A stretch of 5,000 nt of DNA. Origin: Microcaldota archaeon (GTDB taxonomy: Archaea > Micrarchaeota > Micrarchaeia > Micrarchaeales > CABMGC01). A program made the position numbers and the translations under genes. The first letter of the stretch is position 1. Each line of letters opens with the position of its first letter. The notes beneath the pieces were generated by a model. That model made no database searches. It had not been told where the DNA came from and was given only the letters and a program-made list of their open reading frames with translations. The stretch covers positions 1-5,000 of the forward strand of contig JAJZLO010000027.1 in the NCBI GenBank assembly GCA_021803405.1. The letters are read 5' to 3'. Below are positions 1 through 5,000 of the stretch, in pieces.

Positions 1-599
1 CACAGAATGTTCAGACAAAAGCAGTACAAGGCTTTAGAACAGAACGTGGTGGCGAAGTTGGATCAGTAGGAACTTCATCAATCACATACTACGAGCCAAA
101 GACTGTAGATGGTCTTGAGTTCCTTGTAGGAGCTGCAAAGAACACCTCTGTGAACACCTCAACAACAAAGTTGTATGGTCCATACACAGTAGGTCAAGCA
201 ACAAACATTGCAAACGTAACAATAGGAAAGGTTAACGCAACATGTTCGTTCTCAACAACGAGCTGCAATGTAACAGGCTTGAAAAACCTAACTGCAGTAC
301 CATCAGCAACCTCTGCGATAGTTGGTTCACCTTTGAACACAGTGACCTTGCCAATAGCAGTGCTTGACAGCAATGCGAACAACTCTACCAACTTGATAGT
401 AATCGGAAGCGGTTACGTCAACTCAGTAGCACAAAGCATCTTTAACCAGAACAGCCAATTGAGTTCATCATTCGGACCAAACTCAACAATAGTCCAGGCT
501 TATGGAAACAAGATCTTGGTAGCAGGGTACACAGCACAACAGACTGTGAACGCAGGAAACCAGTTCATCCAGAAATTGCTTGCTGATGCAACTTCCTAA
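1..599 (+). CDS. S-layer protein, C-terminal part (5' truncated by window edge)
   Basis: This is the last 198 codons of a surface-layer glycoprotein that would form the protein lattice outside the cell membrane. The frame is open from position 3 to the TAA at 597-599 and continues past the left edge, so the GTG at 150 is an internal Val codon, not a start. Seen in the sequence (fragment numbering): a TERGG motif near residues 13-17, a LIVIGSGYVN segment at 131-140, and a final KILVAGYTAQQTVNAGNQF segment from about 170. This order matches what I know of the C-terminal domain of Methanococcus-type S-layer proteins (S_layer_C family; 'ivvGGplvN' then 'vvaGytaedT'). There are about nine N-x-S/T sequons (for example N47, N51, N71, N78, N87) and a close Cys pair at 81 and 88. 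Codons end in C or G much more often than in the minus-strand genes, with about 40-45% GC by eye on sampled lines, as expected for a very highly expressed gene. The family assignment is strong; the host lineage is inferred. Confidence 0.88.
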   Translation, partial: QNVQTKAVQGFRTERGGEVGSVGTSSITYYEPKTVDGLEFLVGAAKNTSVNTSTTKLYGPYTVGQATNIANVTIGKVNATCSFSTTSCNVTGLKNLTAVPSATSAIVGSPLNTVTLPIAVLDSNANNSTNLIVIGSGYVNSVAQSIFNQNSQLSSSFGPNSTIVQAYGNKILVAGYTAQQTVNAGNQFIQKLLADATS

Positions 600-635
600 G
601 TACTCGGTTGAGCTAAAGGACAAAACGGTTTATTG

Positions 636-666
636 TCTTTTTTTGCCTTTTTGGCGTTTCTTTTTA
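636..666 (+). terminator. U-rich terminator of the S-layer gene
   Basis: Three or four T-runs (7 at 638-644, 5 at 648-652, 3 at 657-659, 5 at 661-665) lie 38-66 bases after the S-layer stop. Archaeal RNA polymerase terminates at such clustered U-tracts without needing a hairpin. The position just after a highly expressed gene fits this role. Seen directly; the function is inferred. Confidence 0.7.
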
Positions 667-674
667 TAATCCTG

Positions 675-692
675 GCGGGGATTTATCCCCGC
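675..692 (+). other. GC-rich stem-loop after the S-layer gene
   Basis: GCGGGGA (675-681), a 4-base TTTA loop and TCCCCGC (686-692) form a perfect 7-bp stem, extendable by a G-T wobble pair (674/693). It is the most GC-rich spot in the region and sits right after the T-runs. It could mark or protect the 3' end of the S-layer mRNA, or act as a back-up terminator. As a dyad it reads the same on both strands, so it could also serve transcripts arriving from the right. Confidence 0.5.
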
Positions 693-734
693 TTGGATCT
701 ATATTTCATATTTAAATTTGGTTTTAAACTTTGT

Positions 735-750
735 TTTAGCTGCAGCTAAA
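735..750. repeat. Perfect 16-bp palindrome TTTAGCTGCAGCTAAA
   Basis: The 16 bases read identically on both strands. With no unpaired loop it is more natural as a dimeric protein-binding site or a bidirectional end-of-gene element than as a tight RNA hairpin. It lies between the two convergent genes, about 105 bases past the stop of the minus-strand gene and 135 past the S-layer stop. Its function is unknown. Confidence 0.45.
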
Positions 751-782
751 TACATATTATGTTGGTTTAGTTCTTTTATAAG

Positions 783-787
783 AAAAA
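783..787 (-). terminator. Possible U-tract terminator for the minus-strand 624-residue gene
   Basis: Read on the minus strand, a T5 run within TCTTATTTTTCTTATA lies about 70 bases beyond the stop at 856. It is the best T-run on that strand in this gap, but the surroundings are AT-rich and the call is weak. Confidence 0.3.
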
Positions 788-855
788 TAAGATAATTAAG
801 ATAAATCCATATGGCTACTATTATCAAATAATTATTTTTAGAATTAGCTGTGTTT

Positions 856-2730
856 TTAGGTATTAAACATATTAAAATCAGTTATTATATTACTGCTTTG
901 AACATTAACCGACTCCTCATTTTTTTTACTATTGTTGTTTTGCTGTGGGTCATAACTCATCTCTATTTTAATCGAGTTTAATATCTGTTTTAATTTTTGT
1001 TGGTATTCATATGTAAAACTTATGCCATAAATACCATATATTTTTTTAACAAACTCTAATTTACTATTATAGAGTTGATCTTGAACATAAGCTAGTTCAT
1101 TAGGCAAGCCTAGTTCATTTATTTTTGTTGTTATCTCCTTTATTTCATTACTCTCAAGCAAATTTTCACAGTACTTTATTAAAAACTCTCCATATTTTCT
1201 CATAATAACTACTCTTGACTCAAAGTTCTTAGGATCCTTTCTAAGTTCTTTATATACCTCTAAGCCTCTCTTCAAATAATTTTTATTCATGTCCACTTTT
1301 CCAATAATCCCTTCAAACTCCTCAAAAGTTCCATATAAATGCCTTATTACCTTTGATTCAGAGTAAAATTTTTTATAAAATCTTAAAAATTCTTTTGGAT
1401 AGGTAAATCCAATCCTATCTGAATGTTCTATAAATTTATCTAAATCGCCTATAGATAAAAGATTATTTACACCAACTCTAAAGGAATTACTTGAAAGTAT
1501 TTTATCATATAATTTATAAGCCCTAAAACGCGAAATAAATAATGATCTTGGTGAGTTCATTAAATTAATTATTTGCGTTCCTGCATCAGTGGCCAATGTC
1601 CCTTTTAGTAACTTATCATAAAATTGTTTGTCTAGGGTAGTAAAATCATGTTGACGTTTAAGAAAATAAAACATCTTTTCCATTTCAAAAAAATCTGCTC
1701 TTGTTTTTCTATCTAAGGCATTATACTGTTCTGAAAACATCTTGAAGCCTATCAATCCACCGCTAATAAAGAGTTCGGATCTTTTTTTAAGTAGTTCGCC
1801 CATTTTTTCAGAGATTAAAGTACCTTTATACCTGTCTGTTATCTGCTTCATTTTTTCTTTATTCCTAACTGGAAAAGAGACCAGTCCCCTTTCAATTTCG
1901 GTGCTTTCAAAACCCCCACTCTCCTTTATACGTTCTAACGATTTAAGTCCTATTTCTGAGACCGAAAGTACCTTTGCAACACTAACAAACTCGCTGAACA
2001 GCTCTTCTCCTTCATGCTGATAATTATCTCTTATGACTCTCATAGCATCAGCAAGGCTGCTAACTTTTTCTACACCTATCTCCTCAGTACTTTTCTTTTC
2101 GCTTTCTTCGGTTTCTAGCGTTGCTGTTTTAGATGCATCTTTTACCTCTTCTTTAATCACAGGCCTAGCCAAAAGAGCTCTTATACCACTATGTAGCACA
2201 CGTATTCTTCTTACTGGAAGATACTCTTGTTCTTTTAGCTCATCATGCCACTTTAACAGCTCTTGTGAGTTAAAGGCTCTTGCTATATACTCTAATGCCT
2301 CTGGGTTTTTCGGAAGCATTACTCTTCCATGTATCCAATTAGAAACAGCATCATACGAGTACTCTATGCTATTTGGCAAGGCGCTCATTATAGTGTGTAC
2401 AGGATCTTTATCCGAACCACTGGTAATTATTATCTTATTTAACATGCTGCTTAATCTTGTTACTTTTGGTATTGCTGTTTCCTCCCCTTCAAACACCTGC
2501 TCTCTATCCTTCCTATACCTTTCTGAACGTGACCATAATGTAGGTATTATATGTCCTTCAAGTGTTATTTTATCTGAGCCTGTTTTTCTTATTAGTATCT
2601 TGTCATCTGCTCTAAAGTTACCTACTAACTCGTAATGTATTCCATTATTCTCTATCTTTGCGGCTAATTGATCCACAGGATAAATAAAGTTGCCTCCGCT
2701 GGTCTTTATCATAATCCTAAAACTTCCCAT
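856..2730 (-). CDS. Large uncharacterised protein with HTH-like N-terminal module; possible defence protein (DrmE-like region)
   Basis: No family is recognised with certainty. From the ATG at 2730 it has 624 residues. An upstream in-frame ATG at 2745 would add 5, but the TATA box at 2753-2760 centres 26-27 bases before 2730, predicting a leaderless mRNA that begins there. Seen: a beta-rich start with FRADDKILIRK (about 39-49), resembling small-barrel 'GD-x-I-x-x-R' segments; a helix-turn-helix-like stretch at about 90-160 containing YDAVSNWI (126-133), then LPKNPEALEYIARAF; a helix VRRIRVLHSGIRALLARP (173-190); a charged Lys/Glu/Ser/Thr linker (about 192-222); a long, charged, mostly helical half without obvious catalytic motifs; and an Asn/Gln-rich tail (about 596-624). 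There is no signal peptide or membrane segment, so it is probably cytoplasmic. The order 'W-x-x-G...P-x-x-x-e-x-L-x-x-I-A...i-R-x-l-H-x-x-i-r' recalls, from memory, the C-terminal region of DrmE (DISARM) and related defence proteins; this is an inference. It follows the abiE pair on the same strand but has its own promoter. Confidence 0.85.
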   Translation of the reverse strand: MGSFRIMIKTSGGNFIYPVDQLAAKIENNGIHYELVGNFRADDKILIRKTGSDKITLEGHIIPTLWSRSERYRKDREQVFEGEETAIPKVTRLSSMLNKIIITSGSDKDPVHTIMSALPNSIEYSYDAVSNWIHGRVMLPKNPEALEYIARAFNSQELLKWHDELKEQEYLPVRRIRVLHSGIRALLARPVIKEEVKDASKTATLETEESEKKSTEEIGVEKVSSLADAMRVIRDNYQHEGEELFSEFVSVAKVLSVSEIGLKSLERIKESGGFESTEIERGLVSFPVRNKEKMKQITDRYKGTLISEKMGELLKKRSELFISGGLIGFKMFSEQYNALDRKTRADFFEMEKMFYFLKRQHDFTTLDKQFYDKLLKGTLATDAGTQIINLMNSPRSLFISRFRAYKLYDKILSSNSFRVGVNNLLSIGDLDKFIEHSDRIGFTYPKEFLRFYKKFYSESKVIRHLYGTFEEFEGIIGKVDMNKNYLKRGLEVYKELRKDPKNFESRVVIMRKYGEFLIKYCENLLESNEIKEITTKINELGLPNELAYVQDQLYNSKLEFVKKIYGIYGISFTYEYQQKLKQILNSIKIEMSYDPQQNNNSKKNEESVNVQSSNIITDFNMFNT

Positions 2731-2752
2731 GCTTATATATTGCATTTTTAGA

Positions 2753-2760
2753 TATATAAA
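2753..2760 (-). promoter_or_regulatory. TATA box of the 624-residue gene; sets a leaderless start at 2730
   Basis: The minus strand reads AATTTAAAGG-TTTATATA: an exact archaeal TATA box with an A/T-rich BRE-like stretch upstream. Its centre is 26-27 bases from the ATG at 2730, the usual distance to the transcription start. The ATG at 2745 would fall upstream of the transcript and so is unlikely to be used. Confidence 0.65.
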
Positions 2761-2786
2761 CCTTTAAATTCATGTGGAACAGGTAG

Positions 2787-2791
2787 AAAAA
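2787..2791 (-). terminator. Possible U-tract terminator after abiEii
   Basis: On the minus strand a T5 run (AAATTTTTC) lies 11-16 bases after the abiEii stop and before the TATA box at 2753-2760. With that promoter it suggests that the toxin pair and the large gene are at least partly separate transcripts. It is short and uncertain. Confidence 0.3.
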
Positions 2792-2802
2792 TTTAATACC
2801 GT

Positions 2803-3534
2803 TTATGAGTGAGAAGATTTTATGCCAAACTCCTCAAATTTAGACAGTATATCTTTTATCATTAATCTTAGGTTCGGTATCATAAGAACCTCTATTTTTG
2901 CTCGTTCGTTCTTTATAATTTCATTATCTAAATAATACTCCAGTTGACTTATGAGATGCTTTGAATCTGTATGTTCTTGTTGCATAAATTTTTTGATATA
3001 ACGCCTATATTTTTCTATATCCTTAACCATATTTAAGCCCATCCATGTATCATATATGTCTTTATCTACAACTCTTGAAAGAAGGGCCAATGTTTTACGT
3101 GCCAGAAGGTACTCCAAGCTATAAGATTGTACTACTACCTCGGCTATTGGATAATTAAAGAAACTTATAAGGCTTGTAGCGGTGTAAAGTTTTGGCATTT
3201 CAAAACCTGTTGCTTTTGTTAAGTCTATCTGCACATTTTTGTATGTAAACCTGTCAGCTTTTGAAAATGAACTAGTCACAGAAGATACATTTGTAAGTAT
3301 TTGTTTTGTTTTCATGTATGTATATGCTTCTATATCCAGGTCATACGAAAGCCGTTGTTTTTCACCGAAATATATTTTGTTCATTGCTGTACCTCCATAA
3401 AGCCCGAATTTTTGCATGGAATTACCTAATAATATTGTTAGGTTATGCAAAGCATCCATAACCTGAATTTCTTTGTTTATTTTATCTGGGTTTATTCCTG
3501 TCTTTAATCCTATCTCATCAATATTGTATTCCAT
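2803..3534 (-). CDS. abiEii: AbiEii-like nucleotidyltransferase toxin
   Basis: This 243-residue protein is predicted to be the toxin of a type IV (AbiE) toxin-antitoxin pair. Known family members have a DNA polymerase-beta-like nucleotidyltransferase fold and halt growth, and some add nucleotides to tRNA ends. Seen: GLYGGTAMNKIYFG (44-57), the glycine-containing first motif; RLSYDLDI (61-68), giving the Asp pair D65 and D67; VQIDL (101-105), a possible third carboxylate at D104; and the distal motif K147-x6-R154 followed by DKDIYD (157-162). All the hallmark residues look present, so it is probably active. The start overlaps the end of the upstream antitoxin gene by 17 bases in another frame, typical of AbiE pairs and implying translational coupling; no strong Shine-Dalgarno sequence is visible before it. 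The length is somewhat below many bacterial AbiEii proteins (about 300), closer to the shorter archaeal and DUF1814-type forms. There is no signal peptide, so it should act in the cytoplasm. The family call is strong; the substrate is unknown. Confidence 0.88.
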   Translation of the reverse strand: MEYNIDEIGLKTGINPDKINKEIQVMDALHNLTILLGNSMQKFGLYGGTAMNKIYFGEKQRLSYDLDIEAYTYMKTKQILTNVSSVTSSFSKADRFTYKNVQIDLTKATGFEMPKLYTATSLISFFNYPIAEVVVQSYSLEYLLARKTLALLSRVVDKDIYDTWMGLNMVKDIEKYRRYIKKFMQQEHTDSKHLISQLEYYLDNEIIKNERAKIEVLMIPNLRLMIKDILSKFEEFGIKSSHS

Positions 3535-4246
3535 ATTTCCACTTATTTATTCCAATATCATCGTATAGCGACCATTTCTTATTTAAGTTTACAGGAGTTT
3601 TCCTGATAAAAAATGATTTTCCTCTGTCAATGTTAAGTTTTTGTAGCTTTGTTATAAACCAATTTGGGGTCAGACCTTCAAGAGAGTATCCTATGCGCCT
3701 TGTAGTAGAGAGGTTTTTAGCAACTGTCACATAATATATTAGCTCATTCATATCTTTTTTGCTTAACTTTTGTTCTTGCAAAGCTCTGAACAGATCAAAT
3801 AGATTTGAATATTTTGGTCTGTGTAGCATGTCAAAAACAGTCTTTGCGTAAGATGACACAAGTATATTATTAATATACGTTGTTCCAAAACACATTTCGC
3901 CCAGATATATTGGTTTTAGTAAAGTATAATTTATGTGCCTCGCCTTTGCGTATTTATTTACACAGGTATAAACTATTTCTTCTACTTCATTTTTAAGTCC
4001 GTGTAGATAAAGTGCTGAGGAAAATCCAATATATCCTCCGTAGAGATACTGTGCAGCCTTAAATCTATCTATATTGCTTTTCACATAAATGTCTTTTTCC
4101 AAGCGGATTATCTTTTTCACATTTACTAATATCTTAATTTGCCGATTTATGGTCCTTCTGCTGACTTTAGATGCGAGTTGGTTGTAAACTACATTTGATC
4201 TAAACATATCCGGAAGCATTCCGTATAAATCTACTAATTTCGTCAT
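3518..4246 (-). CDS. abiEi: AbiEi-like antitoxin / transcriptional repressor
   Basis: From the ATG at 4246 the protein has 242 residues. A GTG at 4255 would add three, but the TATA box at about 4271-4278 points to a transcript starting near 4246-4248, so ATG is preferred. In the AbiE family this partner neutralises AbiEii without forming a stable complex and represses its own promoter. Seen: an N-terminal winged-helix segment at about 17-54 (VVYNQLASKVSRRTINRQI then a wing-like RLEKDIYV); GGYIGFSSALYLHGL (70-84), a hallmark of AbiEi; SSYAKTVFDMLHRPKY (131-146), matching the usual 'as-x-x-K-t-l-x-D-l' segment; RIGYSLEGL (184-192), like the conserved 'r-x-G-y-l-L-e-x-L-G'; and a C-terminal NKKWSLYDD (Trp about 225). 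Domain order and length suit a complete antitoxin. The gene is first in the cassette and overlaps abiEii by 17 bases. A near-perfect inverted repeat flanks its TATA box and could be its own operator. Confidence 0.85.
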   Translation of the reverse strand: MTKLVDLYGMLPDMFRSNVVYNQLASKVSRRTINRQIKILVNVKKIIRLEKDIYVKSNIDRFKAAQYLYGGYIGFSSALYLHGLKNEVEEIVYTCVNKYAKARHINYTLLKPIYLGEMCFGTTYINNILVSSYAKTVFDMLHRPKYSNLFDLFRALQEQKLSKKDMNELIYYVTVAKNLSTTRRIGYSLEGLTPNWFITKLQKLNIDRGKSFFIRKTPVNLNKKWSLYDDIGINKWKYGIQY

Positions 4247-4247
4247 T

Positions 4248-4287
4248 TTAGACACTTTATGGCTATATATAATATAAAAGTATCTAA
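4248..4287. promoter_or_regulatory. Inverted repeat flanking the abiEi TATA box; candidate AbiEi operator
   Basis: The left arm TTAGACACTTT (4248-4258) and right arm AAAGTATCTAA (4277-4287) are reverse complements at 10 of 11 positions, separated by 18 bases holding most of the abiEi TATA box. The arm centres are 29 bases apart, close to three helical turns. The left arm covers the predicted transcription start and the right arm the BRE side, so a bound dimer would block TBP/TFB. Known bacterial AbiEi proteins autoregulate through inverted repeats in their promoter; here the binding is inferred. Confidence 0.55.
4271..4278 (-). promoter_or_regulatory. abiEi TATA box
   Basis: The minus strand reads CTTTTATATTATATATAG. 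The TTTATATT core (4278 down to 4271) centres 28 bases from the ATG at 4246, indicating a leaderless or near-leaderless mRNA. The extended A/T run makes the exact box uncertain by a few bases. Confidence 0.6.
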
Positions 4288-4295
4288 TTTATATA
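4288..4295 (+). promoter_or_regulatory. Plus-strand TTTATATA box in the divergent region
   Basis: This is an exact TTTATATA on the plus strand, directly next to the right arm of the candidate AbiEi operator. It would start a transcript near 4317-4318. No convincing gene begins there, so it either drives a short RNA (see 4317-4430) or is a chance match in AT-rich DNA. Confidence 0.3.
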
Positions 4296-4316
4296 CTGAT
4301 ATGATACCTCAGATAT

Positions 4317-4430
4317 GGAGCATAAAATTCCCCCCAGTTAAATTTGCAGTAATTAACATGAGAGGGAAATTCCACATGCTTTACATCAGTTCCAAAATGA
4401 CGTCTATAATAATTAATATACTCTTTTTTA
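4317..4430 (+). ncRNA. Speculative short RNA between a TATA box and a T6 run
   Basis: About 115 bases lie between the predicted start set by the TATA box at 4288-4295 and a T6 run at 4424-4429. The interior is visibly richer in G/C than the DNA on either side. AAATTCCC (4325-4332) can pair with GGGAAATT (4364-4371) at 7 of 8 positions around a 31-base loop. I recognise no C/D box, kink-turn, tRNA or known RNA family. An alternative is a 43-codon reading frame (ATG 4358 to the stop at 4484-4486) with one hydrophobic stretch, but AT-rich DNA produces such frames by chance. Confidence 0.15.
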
Positions 4431-4575
4431 TATTTCTATATAACTTCTCATTAATCATACAATTTAGTGATAATATAATACCTTAGCAAATCGTAGTTAT
4501 AAAAGAATAGCGATATGTAAATTAAATTAGGTTGTTATATAGAATGTTATCACAAACCAGAAGATATACGTATAA

Positions 4576-4585
4576 TATATAAATA
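4576..4585 (+). promoter_or_regulatory. TATA box of the secreted-protein gene
   Basis: TATATAAATA is centred about 31 bases before the ATG at 4612, so the transcript would start at about 4607-4612 with almost no leader. A 10-bp palindrome TATACGTATA (4565-4574) lies just upstream and overlaps the place where TFB would bind. The A/T-rich context leaves the exact box uncertain. Confidence 0.5.
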
Positions 4586-4611
4586 TTTCTTACTAATCAT
4601 TATTTGATAAT

Positions 4612-5000
4612 ATGGCGCGGACCAGTGTAATTTTAGTATTAACCTTGATTTTAAGCATAGGAATAATATCTGTAAGTTCTGCTAGTGTTACTACTGAAAA
4701 TAATCTAAACTCTCTTCTTAAATCCTATAACGTTTCAAGTTCAATAATAACGGCTGCAACATATGTCAATGTAAGCTATCAGAACAAAAATTATACCATA
4801 GTCTATGAAAGTGCAACTCCATATTTTTTAATAAATACATCATCTTCACAATATTCTTTTGTTTTAAATACCACTGCCATTTCAAATATAATAACTAACG
4901 AGACAATCTTTATGCTTGAGAAGCAGCTGAACTTCAATGCTTTATCAAGAGGCGTTTCTGCATACATGGAAACCTCGGCAAGCTCCCTTGCAGATTGTGT
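4612..5000 (+). CDS. Secreted, N-glycosylation-rich surface protein, N-terminal part (3' truncated by window edge)
   Basis: ATG at 4612 opens a frame of 129 full codons that runs off the window. I do not recognise a named family. Seen: a Sec-type signal peptide with Arg3, a hydrophobic core (about 5-19) and a likely cleavage after VSSA (Ala24); then an extracellular segment with six N-x-S/T sequons in about 60 residues (N40, N53, N60, N75, N86, N96). A beta-like stretch with YVNVSYQNKNYTIVY (51-65), PYFLIN (70-75) and YSFVLN (81-86) resembles small repeated domains I associate with surface proteins of Micrarchaeota-type archaea, from memory. A single Cys is at 129. Unlike the S-layer gene at the left edge it favours A/T-ending codons, so it is probably less highly expressed. 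It is transcribed divergently from abiEi and is probably a host gene bordering the defence cassette. The role could be adhesin, protease or envelope component; this cannot be settled from the part visible. Confidence 0.75.
   Translation, partial: MARTSVILVLTLILSIGIISVSSASVTTENNLNSLLKSYNVSSSIITAATYVNVSYQNKNYTIVYESATPYFLINTSSSQYSFVLNTTAISNIITNETIFMLEKQLNFNALSRGVSAYMETSASSLADC

Larger units (their letters stand above)
4256..4611. other. Divergent intergenic region between abiEi and the secreted-protein gene
   Basis: The left part holds the abiEi promoter and the inverted repeat. The middle holds a lone plus-strand TATA box and a slightly GC-richer stretch ending in a T6 run. The right part (4487-4611) is very AT-rich and carries the promoter of the next gene. 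A 75-codon frame spans 4259-4486 but starts inside the operator/promoter and looks like no known protein, so I do not call it a gene. No tRNA, CRISPR or IS ends are seen. Confidence 0.5.

Noticed and set aside
194..391. 65-codon minus-strand frame inside the S-layer gene
   Set aside because: Antisense shadow of a confident coding region.
150..599. Reading frame starting with GTG at 150 as a separate 149-residue gene
   Set aside because: The frame is open upstream to the window edge and the upstream residues (TERGG etc.) fit the same S-layer domain, so 150 is an internal Val.
1742..2635. Two plus-strand frames (1742-2020 and 2033-2635) opposite the large gene
   Set aside because: They are Ser/Leu-rich antisense shadows of a long frame with sensible protein features, and lack a promoter or a recognisable product.
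2748..2754. TATCTAA on the minus strand near the large gene's start, matching part of the AbiEi operator arm (cross-regulation)
   Set aside because: Only seven A/T-rich bases match and no second arm is present, so chance is the simplest explanation.
4259..4486. 75-codon plus-strand frame with a hydrophobic stretch near its end
   Set aside because: Its start lies inside the abiEi promoter/inverted repeat, upstream of the only plus-strand TATA box, and its composition is what AT-rich non-coding DNA gives. A shorter peptide from 4358 remains barely possible.
1..5000. CRISPR array, tRNA/rRNA genes, insertion-sequence ends or transposase
   Set aside because: No spaced direct repeats, no tRNA-like clover-leaf or T-loop signature, no terminal inverted repeats with target duplications, and no transposase motifs were found by reading both strands.

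Overview
The window looks archaeal. Four things point that way: a methanococcal-type S-layer protein, TTTATATA-like boxes placed 26-28 bases before start codons (leaderless transcripts), U-tract terminators, and heavy use of ATA (Ile) and AGA (Arg) codons. The AT-rich base composition and the style of the sequon-rich secreted protein at the right edge would suit a small DPANN-type archaeon such as Micrarchaeota or Parvarchaeota, but a methanogen-like host cannot be excluded from 5 kb.

Layout. Positions 1-599 (+) are the 3' end of an S-layer glycoprotein gene. Positions 600-855 are a convergent intergenic region with U-tracts, a GC-rich stem-loop and a perfect 16-bp palindrome. Positions 856-4246 hold three minus-strand genes, transcribed right to left: an AbiEi-like antitoxin/regulator, an AbiEii-like nucleotidyltransferase toxin overlapping it by 17 bases, and, after a 57-72 base gap with its own TATA box, a roughly 624-residue protein of unknown function. 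Positions 4247-4611 are a divergent intergenic region with the abiEi promoter/operator, a possible third promoter, and the promoter of the last gene. Positions 4612-5000 (+) are the 5' end of a secreted, probably N-glycosylated protein that runs off the window.

How the genes may work together. AbiEi/AbiEii is a type IV toxin-antitoxin and phage-defence pair: AbiEii is a DNA polymerase-beta-fold nucleotidyltransferase, and AbiEi counters it and represses the operon. A near-perfect 11-bp inverted repeat (10/11) flanks the abiEi TATA box and is a good candidate AbiEi operator. The large downstream gene has a beta-rich N-terminal segment, a helix-turn-helix-like segment with a conserved Trp, and a long charged helical C-terminal half. 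From memory, its N-terminal 190 residues resemble the C-terminal region of DrmE of the DISARM defence system and related proteins. If that holds, the cassette is a small defence island between two cell-surface genes, and the large protein is its least described part.
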